Part shown: positions 6,529-15,033 of the stretch, piece by piece
How the letters are laid out: the number at the start of each line of letters is the position of its first letter
Numbering within the stretch: the stretch's first letter is position 1
Assembly (NCBI GenBank): GCA_045649415.1
Contig: JAZRPY010000022.1
Span: forward strand, 80,724 to 144,723
Length of the DNA: 64,000 nt
Direction of reading: 5' to 3'
DNA from: CAKSQL01 sp045649415
GTDB taxonomy: Bacteria > Bacillota > Clostridia > UBA1381
Program-made: the position numbers and the translations under genes
The notes under the pieces: generated by a model
The model's input: only the letters and a program-made list of their open reading frames with translations
Told to the model about the DNA's origin: nothing
Database searches by the model: none

Positions 6529-7911
6529 CTATTCCTCTTCCTTTTCAAGCATCTTTATAGCCTCAATCGCGATTGAACATTCAACTCTTTTTCTTTCAAA
6601 TTCACAAGCAAGGTCATATGGCTTATTTATATCCCCATTAAAGTTATAGGCATTGGCGCAACAACCACCACTGCAATAGAACTTTGCAAAGCAGTCGGCA
6701 CACTTAGGCTTTGTGTAAACATTTGATGTTTCAAAGGCTTTTAGAATATCATTTCTTGTTATGCCATCATCAACATTTCCCATTTTAAATACTTCATTGC
6801 CCACAAACTGATGACAGGGGTACAAATCACCCTCAGGAGTTACAGCTAAATATTCACATCCAGCTCCACAACCTGAAAGTCTTTTAATAACACAAGGTCC
6901 TTGCTCTAAATCTATCATAAAATGGAAGAAATTAAAGCCTCTTCCCTCTTTTCTTCTTTTAACATACTCAACTGCAAGCTTTTCATATTCCTCAAATACA
7001 ACAGGAATATGCTCTTCAGTTAAGGCATAATCTTCAGTATATGGTGCAACAACAGGCTCAACGCTTGTTTGCTTAAAGCCTAAGTCTGCCATATGAAGAA
7101 CATCCTCGGAAAAATGAAGGTTTTGAGATGTGAAGGTTCCTCTCACATAATAGTTGTCCTGATTTCTGCTTTCTGCAATATCAATAAATTTGGGAACAAT
7201 GGTATCATATGAGCCACTTCCGTCAACACGATAGCGCATACGGTCGTTAGTTTCCTTTTTACCATCAAGACTCAAAACTATGTTAGACATATTCTTATTC
7301 ACATATTCCTTAACCTCATCATTCAACAAAAGTCCATTTGTTGTGATAGTGAATCTGAAGTTTTTACCGTTTTCAGCGCCAACCTTTTTTGCATACTCGG
7401 TGATTTCCTTAACCACTTCAAAATTCATAAGAGGCTCACCACCGAAGTAGTCAATCTCAATATTTTTTCTGTTGCCTGAATTTTTAATAACAAAATCAAT
7501 CGCTTTCTTGCCGACCTCTAAAGGCATTATGCTTCTGTGTCCGTGAAATTCACCTGTGTCTGCAAAGCAGTATTTACATCTTAAATTACAGTCGTGAGCA
7601 ACATGCAAACAAAGTGCTTTAACAACAGACTGTTTATTCCAATTTTCTGCAATAGTTTTATATACATCAGGCAGGAACAACAAGTCCTCGTCGTATAGCT
7701 GACACATTTCATCATATGCCTCATCTATTTCCTGTTCGGAATATTTTTTCGTTAACTTTTCCTTTATATCTATAGGACACTTGTCCATTTTAGTGAAAGG
7801 CTCATTTATGTAGTCCAACATATCATAGAAAGCATCATCCACCACATGAACACTGCCACTATACACATCTAACACAAGATTTAAGCCCATTTGTTTGAAT
7901 TTATGTACCAA
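6529..7911 (-). CDS. SCIFF peptide maturase, radical SAM/SPASM thioether synthase
   Basis: Enzyme that installs Cys-derived thioether cross-links in the SCIFF peptide encoded just upstream, the pairing studied as CteA/CteB in Clostridium thermocellum. The 460-residue protein has an N-terminal peptide-recognition region (about 1-95), the radical-SAM cluster motif CNLRCKYC (Cys108, 112, 115), GGEPL, and a C-terminal SPASM region rich in cysteines (around 340-365 and Cys404, 407, 413, 417) that binds auxiliary Fe-S clusters. The start is a TTG at 7911 with GGGAGG about ten bases upstream, and the N-terminus resembles characterised relatives. An attenuator-like hairpin separates it from the peptide gene. 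Confidence 0.95.
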   Translation of the reverse strand: MVHKFKQMGLNLVLDVYSGSVHVVDDAFYDMLDYINEPFTKMDKCPIDIKEKLTKKYSEQEIDEAYDEMCQLYDEDLLFLPDVYKTIAENWNKQSVVKALCLHVAHDCNLRCKYCFADTGEFHGHRSIMPLEVGKKAIDFVIKNSGNRKNIEIDYFGGEPLMNFEVVKEITEYAKKVGAENGKNFRFTITTNGLLLNDEVKEYVNKNMSNIVLSLDGKKETNDRMRYRVDGSGSYDTIVPKFIDIAESRNQDNYYVRGTFTSQNLHFSEDVLHMADLGFKQTSVEPVVAPYTEDYALTEEHIPVVFEEYEKLAVEYVKRRKEGRGFNFFHFMIDLEQGPCVIKRLSGCGAGCEYLAVTPEGDLYPCHQFVGNEVFKMGNVDDGITRNDILKAFETSNVYTKPKCADCFAKFYCSGGCCANAYNFNGDINKPYDLACEFERKRVECSIAIEAIKMLEKEEE

Positions 7912-7938
7912 TTTAATTTAACCTCCCGATTATACCTT

Positions 7939-7975
7939 AAAAAAGGCTGTTACAAGCTCTGCAACAACCTTTTTA
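7939..7975 (-). terminator. Attenuator-like terminator between SCIFF peptide and maturase
   Basis: On the minus strand, AAAAAGG and CCTTTTT pair and enclose a further TGTT/AACA helix, ending in a run of six T. It stands between the abundant-substrate gene and the enzyme gene of the same unit. Partial termination would give more peptide than enzyme mRNA. Confidence 0.7.
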
Positions 7976-8003
7976 ACATTTGAAATTATAAATGACCAAA
8001 AGC

Positions 8004-8144
8004 TTAGTTCTTTTCACACTTTTGGTTAGCAACTGTGCATGATGTCTTACAAGCTGACTGACAAGAAGTCTGACACTCGCCACAACCACCGTGCTTTGCA
8101 CTATTCTTCAAAGTTGCCTTATTTAAGGTCTTAACATGCTTCAT
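8004..8144 (-). CDS. SCIFF peptide (six cysteines in forty-five), ribosomally made precursor peptide
   Basis: A 46-residue peptide beginning MKHVKTLNKATL. It has six cysteines, at 21, 24, 28, 32, 36 and 43, spaced 3-4 residues apart after a Gly-rich turn and followed by a short Lys/Asn-rich tail. Length, N-terminus and cysteine pattern match TIGR03973, the SCIFF family found across Clostridia with its radical-SAM partner next to it. The final biological role of the product is not established. The start is clear: ATG at 8144 with GGAGG nine bases upstream. Too short for routine gene callers, so easily missed. Confidence 0.96.
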   Translation of the reverse strand: MKHVKTLNKATLKNSAKHGGCGECQTSCQSACKTSCTVANQKCEKN

Positions 8145-8213
8145 CTTAAAATTCCTCCCTAAATATCAATTAAACTTATCAAAAAATCAAATAGGATTTT
8201 TGACCTTAGATAT

Positions 8214-8222
8214 ATTATATCA
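8214..8222 (-). promoter_or_regulatory. Possible extended -10 promoter of the SCIFF peptide gene
   Basis: On the minus strand TGATATAAT (8222-8214) is a perfect -10 with a TGn extension, 70 bases before the peptide start. No good -35 is seen at 17 bases. Extended -10 promoters can work without one. Confidence 0.45.
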
Positions 8223-8262
8223 CACTTTTTTCAAAATGAAAAGAGTATTTTACTAAATTTTT

Positions 8263-8643
8263 TCAATTTTTTGAATTTATTCCCAAAATTCCACCCAACA
8301 TTCCTGAAGACAGAGCAACTATAGTTATTATAAGAGTATGAAAATCAAAGAAAAAGCCCTTATCAACTATCGCACCTGACACTAATAAAACAACCATATA
8401 TCCCAATGCCAACAAGCCTCCGTTAATGAGTCCTGAGCTATGTATATTCCGAGACATTAAATAAGCACTCACAAACACACTGAGTCCTGTTGTGCCAAGT
8501 GCAAGCATAGACAAGGCTCTGTCCGTCACAACAAAAAAATAGCAGGCTAAAGCAAGTATGAATATAAGAATGAAATTGATTATAAGAGCCAACAAAATTC
8601 CTTTTGCTATCTTCTTTAAATTAAATTTCTTTTCCTCAGGCAT
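8263..8643 (-). CDS. TIGR04086 family membrane protein
   Basis: A 126-residue protein of unknown function with a basic N-terminus and four hydrophobic segments (about 14-36, 43-62, 73-92, 98-120). The composition and the SSGLINGGLLALGYMVV region fit the TIGR04086 family of Clostridia, which commonly sits between yajC and the SCIFF peptide gene, as here. That conserved linkage suggests a role in handling SCIFF or in the membrane near the secretion machinery, but nothing in the sequence shows a catalytic site. Its ribosome binding site GGAGGGG is buried in a hairpin. Confidence 0.8.
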   Translation of the reverse strand: MPEEKKFNLKKIAKGILLALIINFILIFILALACYFFVVTDRALSMLALGTTGLSVFVSAYLMSRNIHSSGLINGGLLALGYMVVLLVSGAIVDKGFFFDFHTLIITIVALSSGMLGGILGINSKN

Positions 8644-8646
8644 AAA

Positions 8647-8696
8647 ATAACCCCTCCGTATCTAATAGTTATTCTATACTATTACGGAAGGGTTAT
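8647..8696 (-). promoter_or_regulatory. Hairpin that sequesters the ribosome binding site of the TIGR04086 gene
   Basis: Positions 8647-8660 pair with 8683-8696 over 14 bp. In minus-strand RNA the single imperfect position is a G-U pair, whereas on the plus strand it would be a C-A mismatch, so the structure belongs to the minus-strand transcript. A further AATAGT/ACTATT helix continues inside. The 3' arm contains GGAGGGG, the only ribosome binding site for the ATG at 8643. No T-run follows, so it is not a normal terminator. Confidence 0.65.
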
Positions 8697-8706
8697 AATT
8701 ATTCCA

Positions 8707-9120
8707 TTATTGTTCTGTTTTTTCCTCTTCAACAGCATCAGCCTTTTTGTCGGATTTCTTTTCAACAAGCTTTACTGATGAACGCTCCATTTTTAGAACT
8801 GAGCACTCGTTAGGATTACCAACATTACCTGTTTCGATGAAAATGTATTGGTCCTTAATTTTGATGACCTTACCCCAGATACCACCGATTGTTACAATCT
8901 TATCTCCCACTGCCAAAGCTGCAAGCATTGCCTGAGCTTCCTTTTCTCTCTTTCTTTGTGGACGGATAAGAACAAAGTACATAACTGCGAATAAAACAAT
9001 CATAACCAATAATGGTCCAAAAGATGCAAGTGTTCCTTGAGCCTGAGCTTGTGCAGCTGCATCTGCTTGCGCTACCTCAACTGCTTCCTGAGCTGCTGAT
9101 AAAAGATTAAAATTAATCAT
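8707..9120 (-). CDS. yajC: Preprotein translocase subunit YajC
   Basis: Small accessory protein of the Sec translocon, 137 residues. An Ala/Gln-rich N-terminus leads to one membrane helix (about 33-52, PLLVMIVLFAVMYFVLIRPQ), then the family hallmark RPQRKREKE and a soluble KOW-like domain with GDKIVTIGGIWGKVI. An acidic Lys/Glu tail ends the protein. It lies downstream of leuS and upstream of the TIGR04086/SCIFF genes, all co-directional. Confidence 0.95.
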   Translation of the reverse strand: MINFNLLSAAQEAVEVAQADAAAQAQAQGTLASFGPLLVMIVLFAVMYFVLIRPQRKREKEAQAMLAALAVGDKIVTIGGIWGKVIKIKDQYIFIETGNVGNPNECSVLKMERSSVKLVEKKSDKKADAVEEEKTEQ

Positions 9121-9188
9121 AATGAGTTTCTCCTTTTCTCTTAATAGTTATATTATATAACAATTTTTACTATTTTGCAAGTGGTATA

Positions 9189-11609
9189 TTATTTAACCAC
9201 AATATTTACAAGCTTACCCGGAACTGTGATAATCTTAACAATTGTTTTTCCTTCTGTTAATGCCTTCACATTATCCGACTCCAAAGCTGCCTTTTCAGTT
9301 TCCTCTTTACTAAGGTCGGCACTTATCATAAGCTTGTCCCTGATTTTACCATTGACCTGAACAACTATTTCTATTTCGTCATCTATAGTTTTTTCCTCAT
9401 CAAACTCAGGCCATGGCTTGAGTGATAACAATCCACCCTCGCCATACTTTTCCCATAATTCCTCTGTCATATGAGGTGCAACAGGATTCAATAGCGTGAT
9501 TAAAATTCTATACTCACCCATTGTTACCTTCTCTGCCTTATAAAAATCATTAACAAGACTCATCATTGTAGCAATGGCAGTGTTGAATTTCATCTTATCA
9601 TAATCCTCACCAACCTTTTTGATGGTCTTATGAATATTTTTCTCAAGCTCAGGTGAAATTTCATCACCCTCAACAAGCATATCCTGAAGGTTCCACACTC
9701 TTTCCATAAACTTATAGCAACCCTTCAGGCCCTGTTGTGACCATGGTGTTGATTGGTCAAATGCACCGATAAACATTTCATAAGTTCTAAAGGCATCTGC
9801 ACCAAATTCATTAACAACATCGTCAGGATTTACCACATTTCCTCTTGACTTGGACATTTTTTCATTATTCTCTCCCAAAATCATTCCATGAGATGTACGA
9901 CGCATATATGGCTCTTTAGTTGGAACAACGCCAATGTCATACAAGAATTTATGCCAAAATCTTGAGTATAAAAGGTGAAGAGTTGTATGCTCCATACCAC
10001 CATTATACCAATCAACAGGTGACCAATAATCCAAAGCTTCCTTAGATGCCAATGCCTTATCATTATGTGGATCCATATATCTTAGGAAATACCAGCTTGA
10101 GCCTGCCCATTGTGGCATAGTATCGGTTTCTCTTTTTGCCTTAGAGTGACAATGAGGACAGGTTGTTTCTATCCAGTCATATGCCTTTGCAAGAGGTGAT
10201 TCGCCATTTTCTCCTGGTTCAAAGGAGTCAAGCTCAGGAAGTTCTAATGGAAGTTCTTCTTCAGGAATCGCAACCCAACCACACTTTTCGCAGTAAACCA
10301 ATGGAATTGGCTCACCCCAATATCTTTGTCTTGAGAATACCCAGTCACGAAGCTTGAAGTTGACTTTTTTCTTGCCTATTCCCTTTTCCTCAAGCCATTT
10401 AATCATGGTAGGAATTGCTTCCTTCACGGTTAAGCCATCCAAAAAGCCTGAGTTTACCATATTTCCTTCAGATACATCTGTGTAGGCTTCATTCTGGACA
10501 TCCTCGCCACCTGCAACTACCTCAATAATCGGCATATTGAATTTCTTTGCAAATTCCCAGTCACGAGTATCATGAGCAGGTACAGCCATTATAGCTCCTG
10601 TTCCATAAGTAACAAGCACATAATCTGAAATCCAAATTGGAAGCTCTTTTCCGTTCACAGGGTTTATTGCATATACACCCTTTAGCTGAACGCCTGTTTT
10701 TTCCTTTGCAAGCTCAGTTCTTTCAAACTCAGATTTCTTGCTTGCAGATAAAACATATTCTAATACCTCGTCTTGATTTTCCAAGGTAGGCATAAGCTTT
10801 TTAACCAACTGATGCTCAGGTGATAATACCACATAAGTTGCACCGAACAAGGTATCACACCTTGTTGTGTAAACCACCATTTCGTCACCTGTGGTGATTT
10901 TAAAGGTAACCTCAGCACCTTCAGAACGACCTATCCAATTCTTTTGCTGAGTTTTAACCTTTTCAATATAATTAACCTCGTTCAAATCGTCGATAAGGCG
11001 TTGAGCATACTCTGTGATTTTAAGCATCCATTGGCTTTTTCTTCTTTGCACAACCTCACTGCCACAGCGTTCACAAACACCGTTTACAACCTCTTCATTT
11101 GAAAGACCGACCTGACAGCCTGTACACCAGTTAATAGGCATTTCCTGCTTATATGCAAGTCCTTTTTCAAACAACTTTATAAATATCCATTGAGTCCACT
11201 TATAGTAATTAGGGTCTGTTGTGTTTATTTCTCTTTGCCAGTCGAATGAAAAACCAAGCATTTTCAATTGACGCTTAAAGTTTTCAATGTTTTTCTCGGT
11301 TACAATTTTTGGATGAATTTTATTCTTTATTGCATAGTTTTCAGTTGGCAGGCCGAAAGCATCCCAACCCATAGGATATAAAACATTATACCCCTCCATG
11401 CGCTTTTTTCTTGCAATAATATCAAGTGCAGTATAGCTTCTTGGATGTCCAACATGCAGACCTGCTCCTGAGGGATAAGGGAATTCAATCATTGCAAAAA
11501 ACTTTGGCTTATCGCTACCATTTACTGCATGGAAGCATTGAGCTTCATCCCACTTATCCTGCCATTTCTTTTCTATTCCTTTAAAATTATAATTATCCAC
11601 GCCATTCAT
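9189..11609 (-). CDS. leuS: Leucyl-tRNA synthetase
   Basis: Class Ia aminoacyl-tRNA synthetase that charges tRNA-Leu, 806 residues (normal bacterial length). It has the HIGH-box variant HVGH (52-55), a CP1 editing domain in the middle, a zinc-binding-like CTGC...CERC stretch near 165-185, the KMSKS loop at 584-588 and a C-terminal anticodon-binding domain. No T-box leader is present: it starts six bases after rsfS, so it is expressed as part of the mutS-mutL-miaA-rsfS-leuS run. Confidence 0.98.
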   Translation of the reverse strand: MNGVDNYNFKGIEKKWQDKWDEAQCFHAVNGSDKPKFFAMIEFPYPSGAGLHVGHPRSYTALDIIARKKRMEGYNVLYPMGWDAFGLPTENYAIKNKIHPKIVTEKNIENFKRQLKMLGFSFDWQREINTTDPNYYKWTQWIFIKLFEKGLAYKQEMPINWCTGCQVGLSNEEVVNGVCERCGSEVVQRRKSQWMLKITEYAQRLIDDLNEVNYIEKVKTQQKNWIGRSEGAEVTFKITTGDEMVVYTTRCDTLFGATYVVLSPEHQLVKKLMPTLENQDEVLEYVLSASKKSEFERTELAKEKTGVQLKGVYAINPVNGKELPIWISDYVLVTYGTGAIMAVPAHDTRDWEFAKKFNMPIIEVVAGGEDVQNEAYTDVSEGNMVNSGFLDGLTVKEAIPTMIKWLEEKGIGKKKVNFKLRDWVFSRQRYWGEPIPLVYCEKCGWVAIPEEELPLELPELDSFEPGENGESPLAKAYDWIETTCPHCHSKAKRETDTMPQWAGSSWYFLRYMDPHNDKALASKEALDYWSPVDWYNGGMEHTTLHLLYSRFWHKFLYDIGVVPTKEPYMRRTSHGMILGENNEKMSKSRGNVVNPDDVVNEFGADAFRTYEMFIGAFDQSTPWSQQGLKGCYKFMERVWNLQDMLVEGDEISPELEKNIHKTIKKVGEDYDKMKFNTAIATMMSLVNDFYKAEKVTMGEYRILITLLNPVAPHMTEELWEKYGEGGLLSLKPWPEFDEEKTIDDEIEIVVQVNGKIRDKLMISADLSKEETEKAALESDNVKALTEGKTIVKIITVPGKLVNIVVK

Positions 11610-11615
11610 TCCTTT

Positions 11616-11954
11616 CTACTTTAACTCAACTTCTATTCTATTTGCATCGTCCCAGAGTCTTTCAAGAGCATAGAATTCTCTTTTTTCTCTGTGCATAACA
11701 TGAACAATAATATCACCAAAGTCAACTAAAACCCAATCTCCACCATGGTACCCTTCCTTGTGGGATGGCTTTATGCCATACTCGGTCATCTTCTCTTCCA
11801 CCTCATCAACACACGCCCTCACCTGAGTTGTTGAATTACAAGTACAGATTATAAAGTAATCTCCAAGAGAGGTCAGTTCACTGATGTTTAATATATCAAT
11901 ATTCTCAGCTTTTTTATCATACAAAGCCTGTGCAATTATTTTAACTCTATCCAT
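11616..11954 (-). CDS. rsfS: Ribosomal silencing factor RsfS (Iojap family)
   Basis: Binds ribosomal protein uL14 and blocks subunit joining when nutrients are scarce. The protein is 112 residues with the family core SLGDYFIICTCNSTTQVRA and GDWVLVDFGDIIVHVM, and the ending REFYALERLWDDA. An upstream in-frame ATG at 11975 exists. I chose the ATG at 11954 because AAAGGAA is properly spaced only from it and the protein then starts MDRVKIIAQAL like its relatives. Confidence 0.95.
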   Translation of the reverse strand: MDRVKIIAQALYDKKAENIDILNISELTSLGDYFIICTCNSTTQVRACVDEVEEKMTEYGIKPSHKEGYHGGDWVLVDFGDIIVHVMHREKREFYALERLWDDANRIEVELK

Positions 11955-12031
11955 ATCCATTTCCTTTCTAAACATAAGAATGAGTCAACATTCCTTATTT
12001 TACTATATTTTGTTATTATTGTCCACAATTT

Positions 12032-12976
12032 TTACAAATTTTGTTGATTTTGAGCTAAAAACTCATCAACCAACCCATAAGCCTCTTTGAAAATATCCTC
12101 TTTGGCATCAAGCCAATGAATATTCTCGTTTCTTCGAAACCATGTCAATTGCCTTTTTGCATATCTTCTGGAATCTCTTTTTATAATCTCAACGGCTTCA
12201 TCAAGACTTGTTTTTTTATTAAAGTAGTCGATAATCTGACGATAACCTATTCCTTGCATTGATTGGCTTTTGGAGTCTAACCCATCCCTCATCAACGCCT
12301 CCACTTCATCCGTCAGTCCATTTTTGATCATTATGTCAACACGCATATCTATTCTTTTGTATAGCTTTTCTCTGTCCCAGGAAATAGCCATTTCCAATGG
12401 GATATATCGTGACTTTTTTTCCCTTGTTCTTTTATTATTTTCGGTCATGGTAATCCCTGTGACCTTATAAAACTCAATTGCTCTTGCAACCTTTCTCACA
12501 TTATTCATCGGAATTTGTTTTGCAATTTCAGGATCGATTTCCTCTAACATTGAATATAGCCTTTCTGCCCCTTCTTTTTCTGAAATTTCAATAAGCTCCT
12601 GTCTTATTCGGCTATCCTCTGTGGTTTCAATAAAATCAATGTCCTTAACAAGTGAGTCAATATATAAACCTGTTCCTCCAACAATAATAGGGAGCTTTCC
12701 CCTTCTTCTGATATCCTCAATTTTTTCGTGTGCCAAACTCACATAATCGGCAACACTAAAATTGTCCTTTGGGTCAACAAAGTCCATCATATGATGCACA
12801 ATTCCCATTCTTTCAGTTTCGTCAGGCTTTGCAGTACCAATATTCATTTTTTTATAAATCTGCATACTGTCTGCAGATATAATTTCTCCATTATATCTTT
12901 TTGCAAGCTCAATAGACAAAGATGTTTTTCCCGATGCAGTTGCACCTGATATAACCACTATAGGAATTTTAATCAA
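12032..12976 (-). CDS. miaA: tRNA dimethylallyltransferase
   Basis: Adds the dimethylallyl group to A37 of tRNAs reading UNN codons. Its product is the substrate for MiaB, whose gene lies 5 kb upstream. The 314-residue protein has P-loop GATASGKTS (11-19), ISADSMQIYKKMNIGTAKP, and the RYAKRQLTWFRRN tRNA-binding segment near the C-terminus. The start is TTG at 12976, with GGGGTGA eight bases upstream; no better ATG is available. It follows mutL by 14 bases. Confidence 0.97.
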   Translation of the reverse strand: MIKIPIVVISGATASGKTSLSIELAKRYNGEIISADSMQIYKKMNIGTAKPDETERMGIVHHMMDFVDPKDNFSVADYVSLAHEKIEDIRRRGKLPIIVGGTGLYIDSLVKDIDFIETTEDSRIRQELIEISEKEGAERLYSMLEEIDPEIAKQIPMNNVRKVARAIEFYKVTGITMTENNKRTREKKSRYIPLEMAISWDREKLYKRIDMRVDIMIKNGLTDEVEALMRDGLDSKSQSMQGIGYRQIIDYFNKKTSLDEAVEIIKRDSRRYAKRQLTWFRRNENIHWLDAKEDIFKEAYGLVDEFLAQNQQNL

Positions 12977-12990
12977 ACCTTTATCACCCC

Positions 12991-15012
12991 TTATAAAATG
13001 CGTTTAAATTCCTTCTCAAGCTCCTTTTTGGTCATTGAAATTGTTATTGGTCGTCCATGAGGACAGGTGTTGATTTTATCAAGCTCAAAAACCTTTTCAA
13101 CCAATGCCTCAAGCTCCTTTTCGTCTAACCTGTGGTTAGCCTTGATTGCAGCCTTGCAGGCAATTGTGTAAACTGCATATTCTGCCTTTTTTAAAATGTT
13201 CTTTTCCTTATCACCCTGAATATTATCAATAAGCTCAATCAAAAGCTCACAAACATCCTCATAATCCACATAGGATGGTGCAGTTCTTATAATTACCGTG
13301 TCCTCTCCAAAGCTCTCGGCTTCAAACCCAAGTTCATTAAAAAATTCCTGATTTTCCTCAAACACAATTTTCTCTGTTGGAGAAATCTTGCAGGTTACGG
13401 GGATTAACAAATCCTGAGCCGACATCTTCTTTTCTTCAAGCTCTTTTTTCAATTCCTCATATTTAATTCTCTCATGTGCAGCATGCTGGTCAATAAAGAG
13501 CATTTCGTTGTCCTTTTCAACAATAACATAGGTTAAAAAAATTTGCCCTACCACCTTAAAATCAGGGATTATCTTAGCATCCTCATTATCTGATTTTACT
13601 ATAGCCTCTTCCTTCTTTTGAGCCTCCATTTTTAAGTATGCATCTCTAAATGGAGTTTTACTCTCAGGCATTTTAAAGCCTGTTGTTTCAGGGATTTTTT
13701 CCTTCAATGGAACAAGACCTGTTCCGCCTTCAAAAACATCCTCTCTTATTATGCTTCGTACCCGTTCTTTAAAATATTCCTTTGACCTGTCCTCCATATA
13801 TGATGATTTAATTCTATCTTCATCATTTAAAGACAATTCTTTTTTCTTCTTCTCTTCCTTTTCTTCCCTTATACGCCTGTCAACCTCTTCTGCAGGAGTC
13901 CAGTCTGATTTTTCACTCCTCCATTTTATCGGATATTGGTCCTCTTTAGTTACAATATCAGCCACAAAATTTGTTGTTTTAACAGGCTTTTTAAATATCT
14001 CCATTTTGGGTATAGATTTAGTTTCATAAAGTCCATTTTCCACAGCTCTATATACTGCAGTTAAAATCTCACCTTCATTTTCACTCGAAAATCTAACCTC
14101 TTGCTTTGTGGGATGAACATTCACATCAACAACTGATGCATCCACCTCAATATTCAAAACAAACATAGGATATTTCCCAATCATAATCTGGTTTTTATAG
14201 GCTTCCTCAACCTTTCTTGAGATCCCGATGCTTTTTATATATCTTTTGTTCACAAAAATGTTCTGGTAAACCCTGTTAGGTCTTGAGGTTTCAGCTTTTC
14301 CTATAACACCTGATATTTTTATATGTCCCTGAGTGTAGTTCACAGGTATAACACTATTGGCATAGTCCTTGCCATAAACTGCATACACACAATTTTCAAT
14401 TTTATTATCTCCAACACTATGAAAAATTTCCTTTTTACCATTTAAGTACCTGAATGAAATTTCAGGATGAGATAAAATCAGCCTTGTCATTATATCTGTG
14501 ATATATGATGCTTCTGTTGCATCTCTTTTTAAGAATTTCATTCGTGCAGGAACATTATAGAATATATCCGAAACTATAAAGGTTGTACCATTCGGCATTC
14601 CCTCATCCTCACAGCTCTGGATTTGGGAGTCAATACACAAAATATGTGTCCCCATAGTATCCTGTTCACGCTTCGTGAATAAGTCAACATGGGCAATTGA
14701 TGAAATACTCGCCAAAGCTTCACCACGAAAGCCCATAAACATAATATTATTTATATCCTCAATTTTTGATATCTTACTTGTTGCATGGCGTTCAAAGCAT
14801 AAAAGTGCATCCTCCCTTGACATACCAAAGCCATTGTCGGTCACCTGAATGTGATTTATTCCGCCTCTTTCAATTATAACCGTGATTTGAGTAGCACCGG
14901 CATCAATGGCATTTTCCACCAGCTCCTTAACAACAGATGCAGGTCTTTCAATAACTTCACCTGCTGCAATCTGATTGGATACTTCCTTACTGAGCTTATT
15001 TATAATTCCCAT
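12991..15012 (-). CDS. mutL: DNA mismatch repair protein MutL (endonuclease type)
   Basis: Mismatch-repair ATPase and nicking endonuclease, 673 residues. The N-terminal GHKL ATPase has ENAIDAGA, DNGFGM and GFRGEAL motifs (within about 1-110). A variable linker of about 100 charged residues follows, then the C-terminal domain with endonuclease motif DQHAAHE (508-514) and the CPHGRP ending. The endonuclease motif is typical of organisms without MutH/Dam-directed repair. It lies 21 bases downstream of mutS. Confidence 0.97.
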   Translation of the reverse strand: MGIINKLSKEVSNQIAAGEVIERPASVVKELVENAIDAGATQITVIIERGGINHIQVTDNGFGMSREDALLCFERHATSKISKIEDINNIMFMGFRGEALASISSIAHVDLFTKREQDTMGTHILCIDSQIQSCEDEGMPNGTTFIVSDIFYNVPARMKFLKRDATEASYITDIMTRLILSHPEISFRYLNGKKEIFHSVGDNKIENCVYAVYGKDYANSVIPVNYTQGHIKISGVIGKAETSRPNRVYQNIFVNKRYIKSIGISRKVEEAYKNQIMIGKYPMFVLNIEVDASVVDVNVHPTKQEVRFSSENEGEILTAVYRAVENGLYETKSIPKMEIFKKPVKTTNFVADIVTKEDQYPIKWRSEKSDWTPAEEVDRRIREEKEEKKKKELSLNDEDRIKSSYMEDRSKEYFKERVRSIIREDVFEGGTGLVPLKEKIPETTGFKMPESKTPFRDAYLKMEAQKKEEAIVKSDNEDAKIIPDFKVVGQIFLTYVIVEKDNEMLFIDQHAAHERIKYEELKKELEEKKMSAQDLLIPVTCKISPTEKIVFEENQEFFNELGFEAESFGEDTVIIRTAPSYVDYEDVCELLIELIDNIQGDKEKNILKKAEYAVYTIACKAAIKANHRLDEKELEALVEKVFELDKINTCPHGRPITISMTKKELEKEFKRIL

Positions 15013-15033
15013 ATATACCTTTGCTCCCTTCTT

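Noticed and set aside
8647..8696. Terminator between yajC and the TIGR04086 gene
   Set aside because: The stem is strong but no T-run follows and its 3' arm is the ribosome binding site, so it was called a regulatory hairpin.
11610..11615. T-box leader for leuS
   Set aside because: leuS starts six bases after rsfS; there is no leader.
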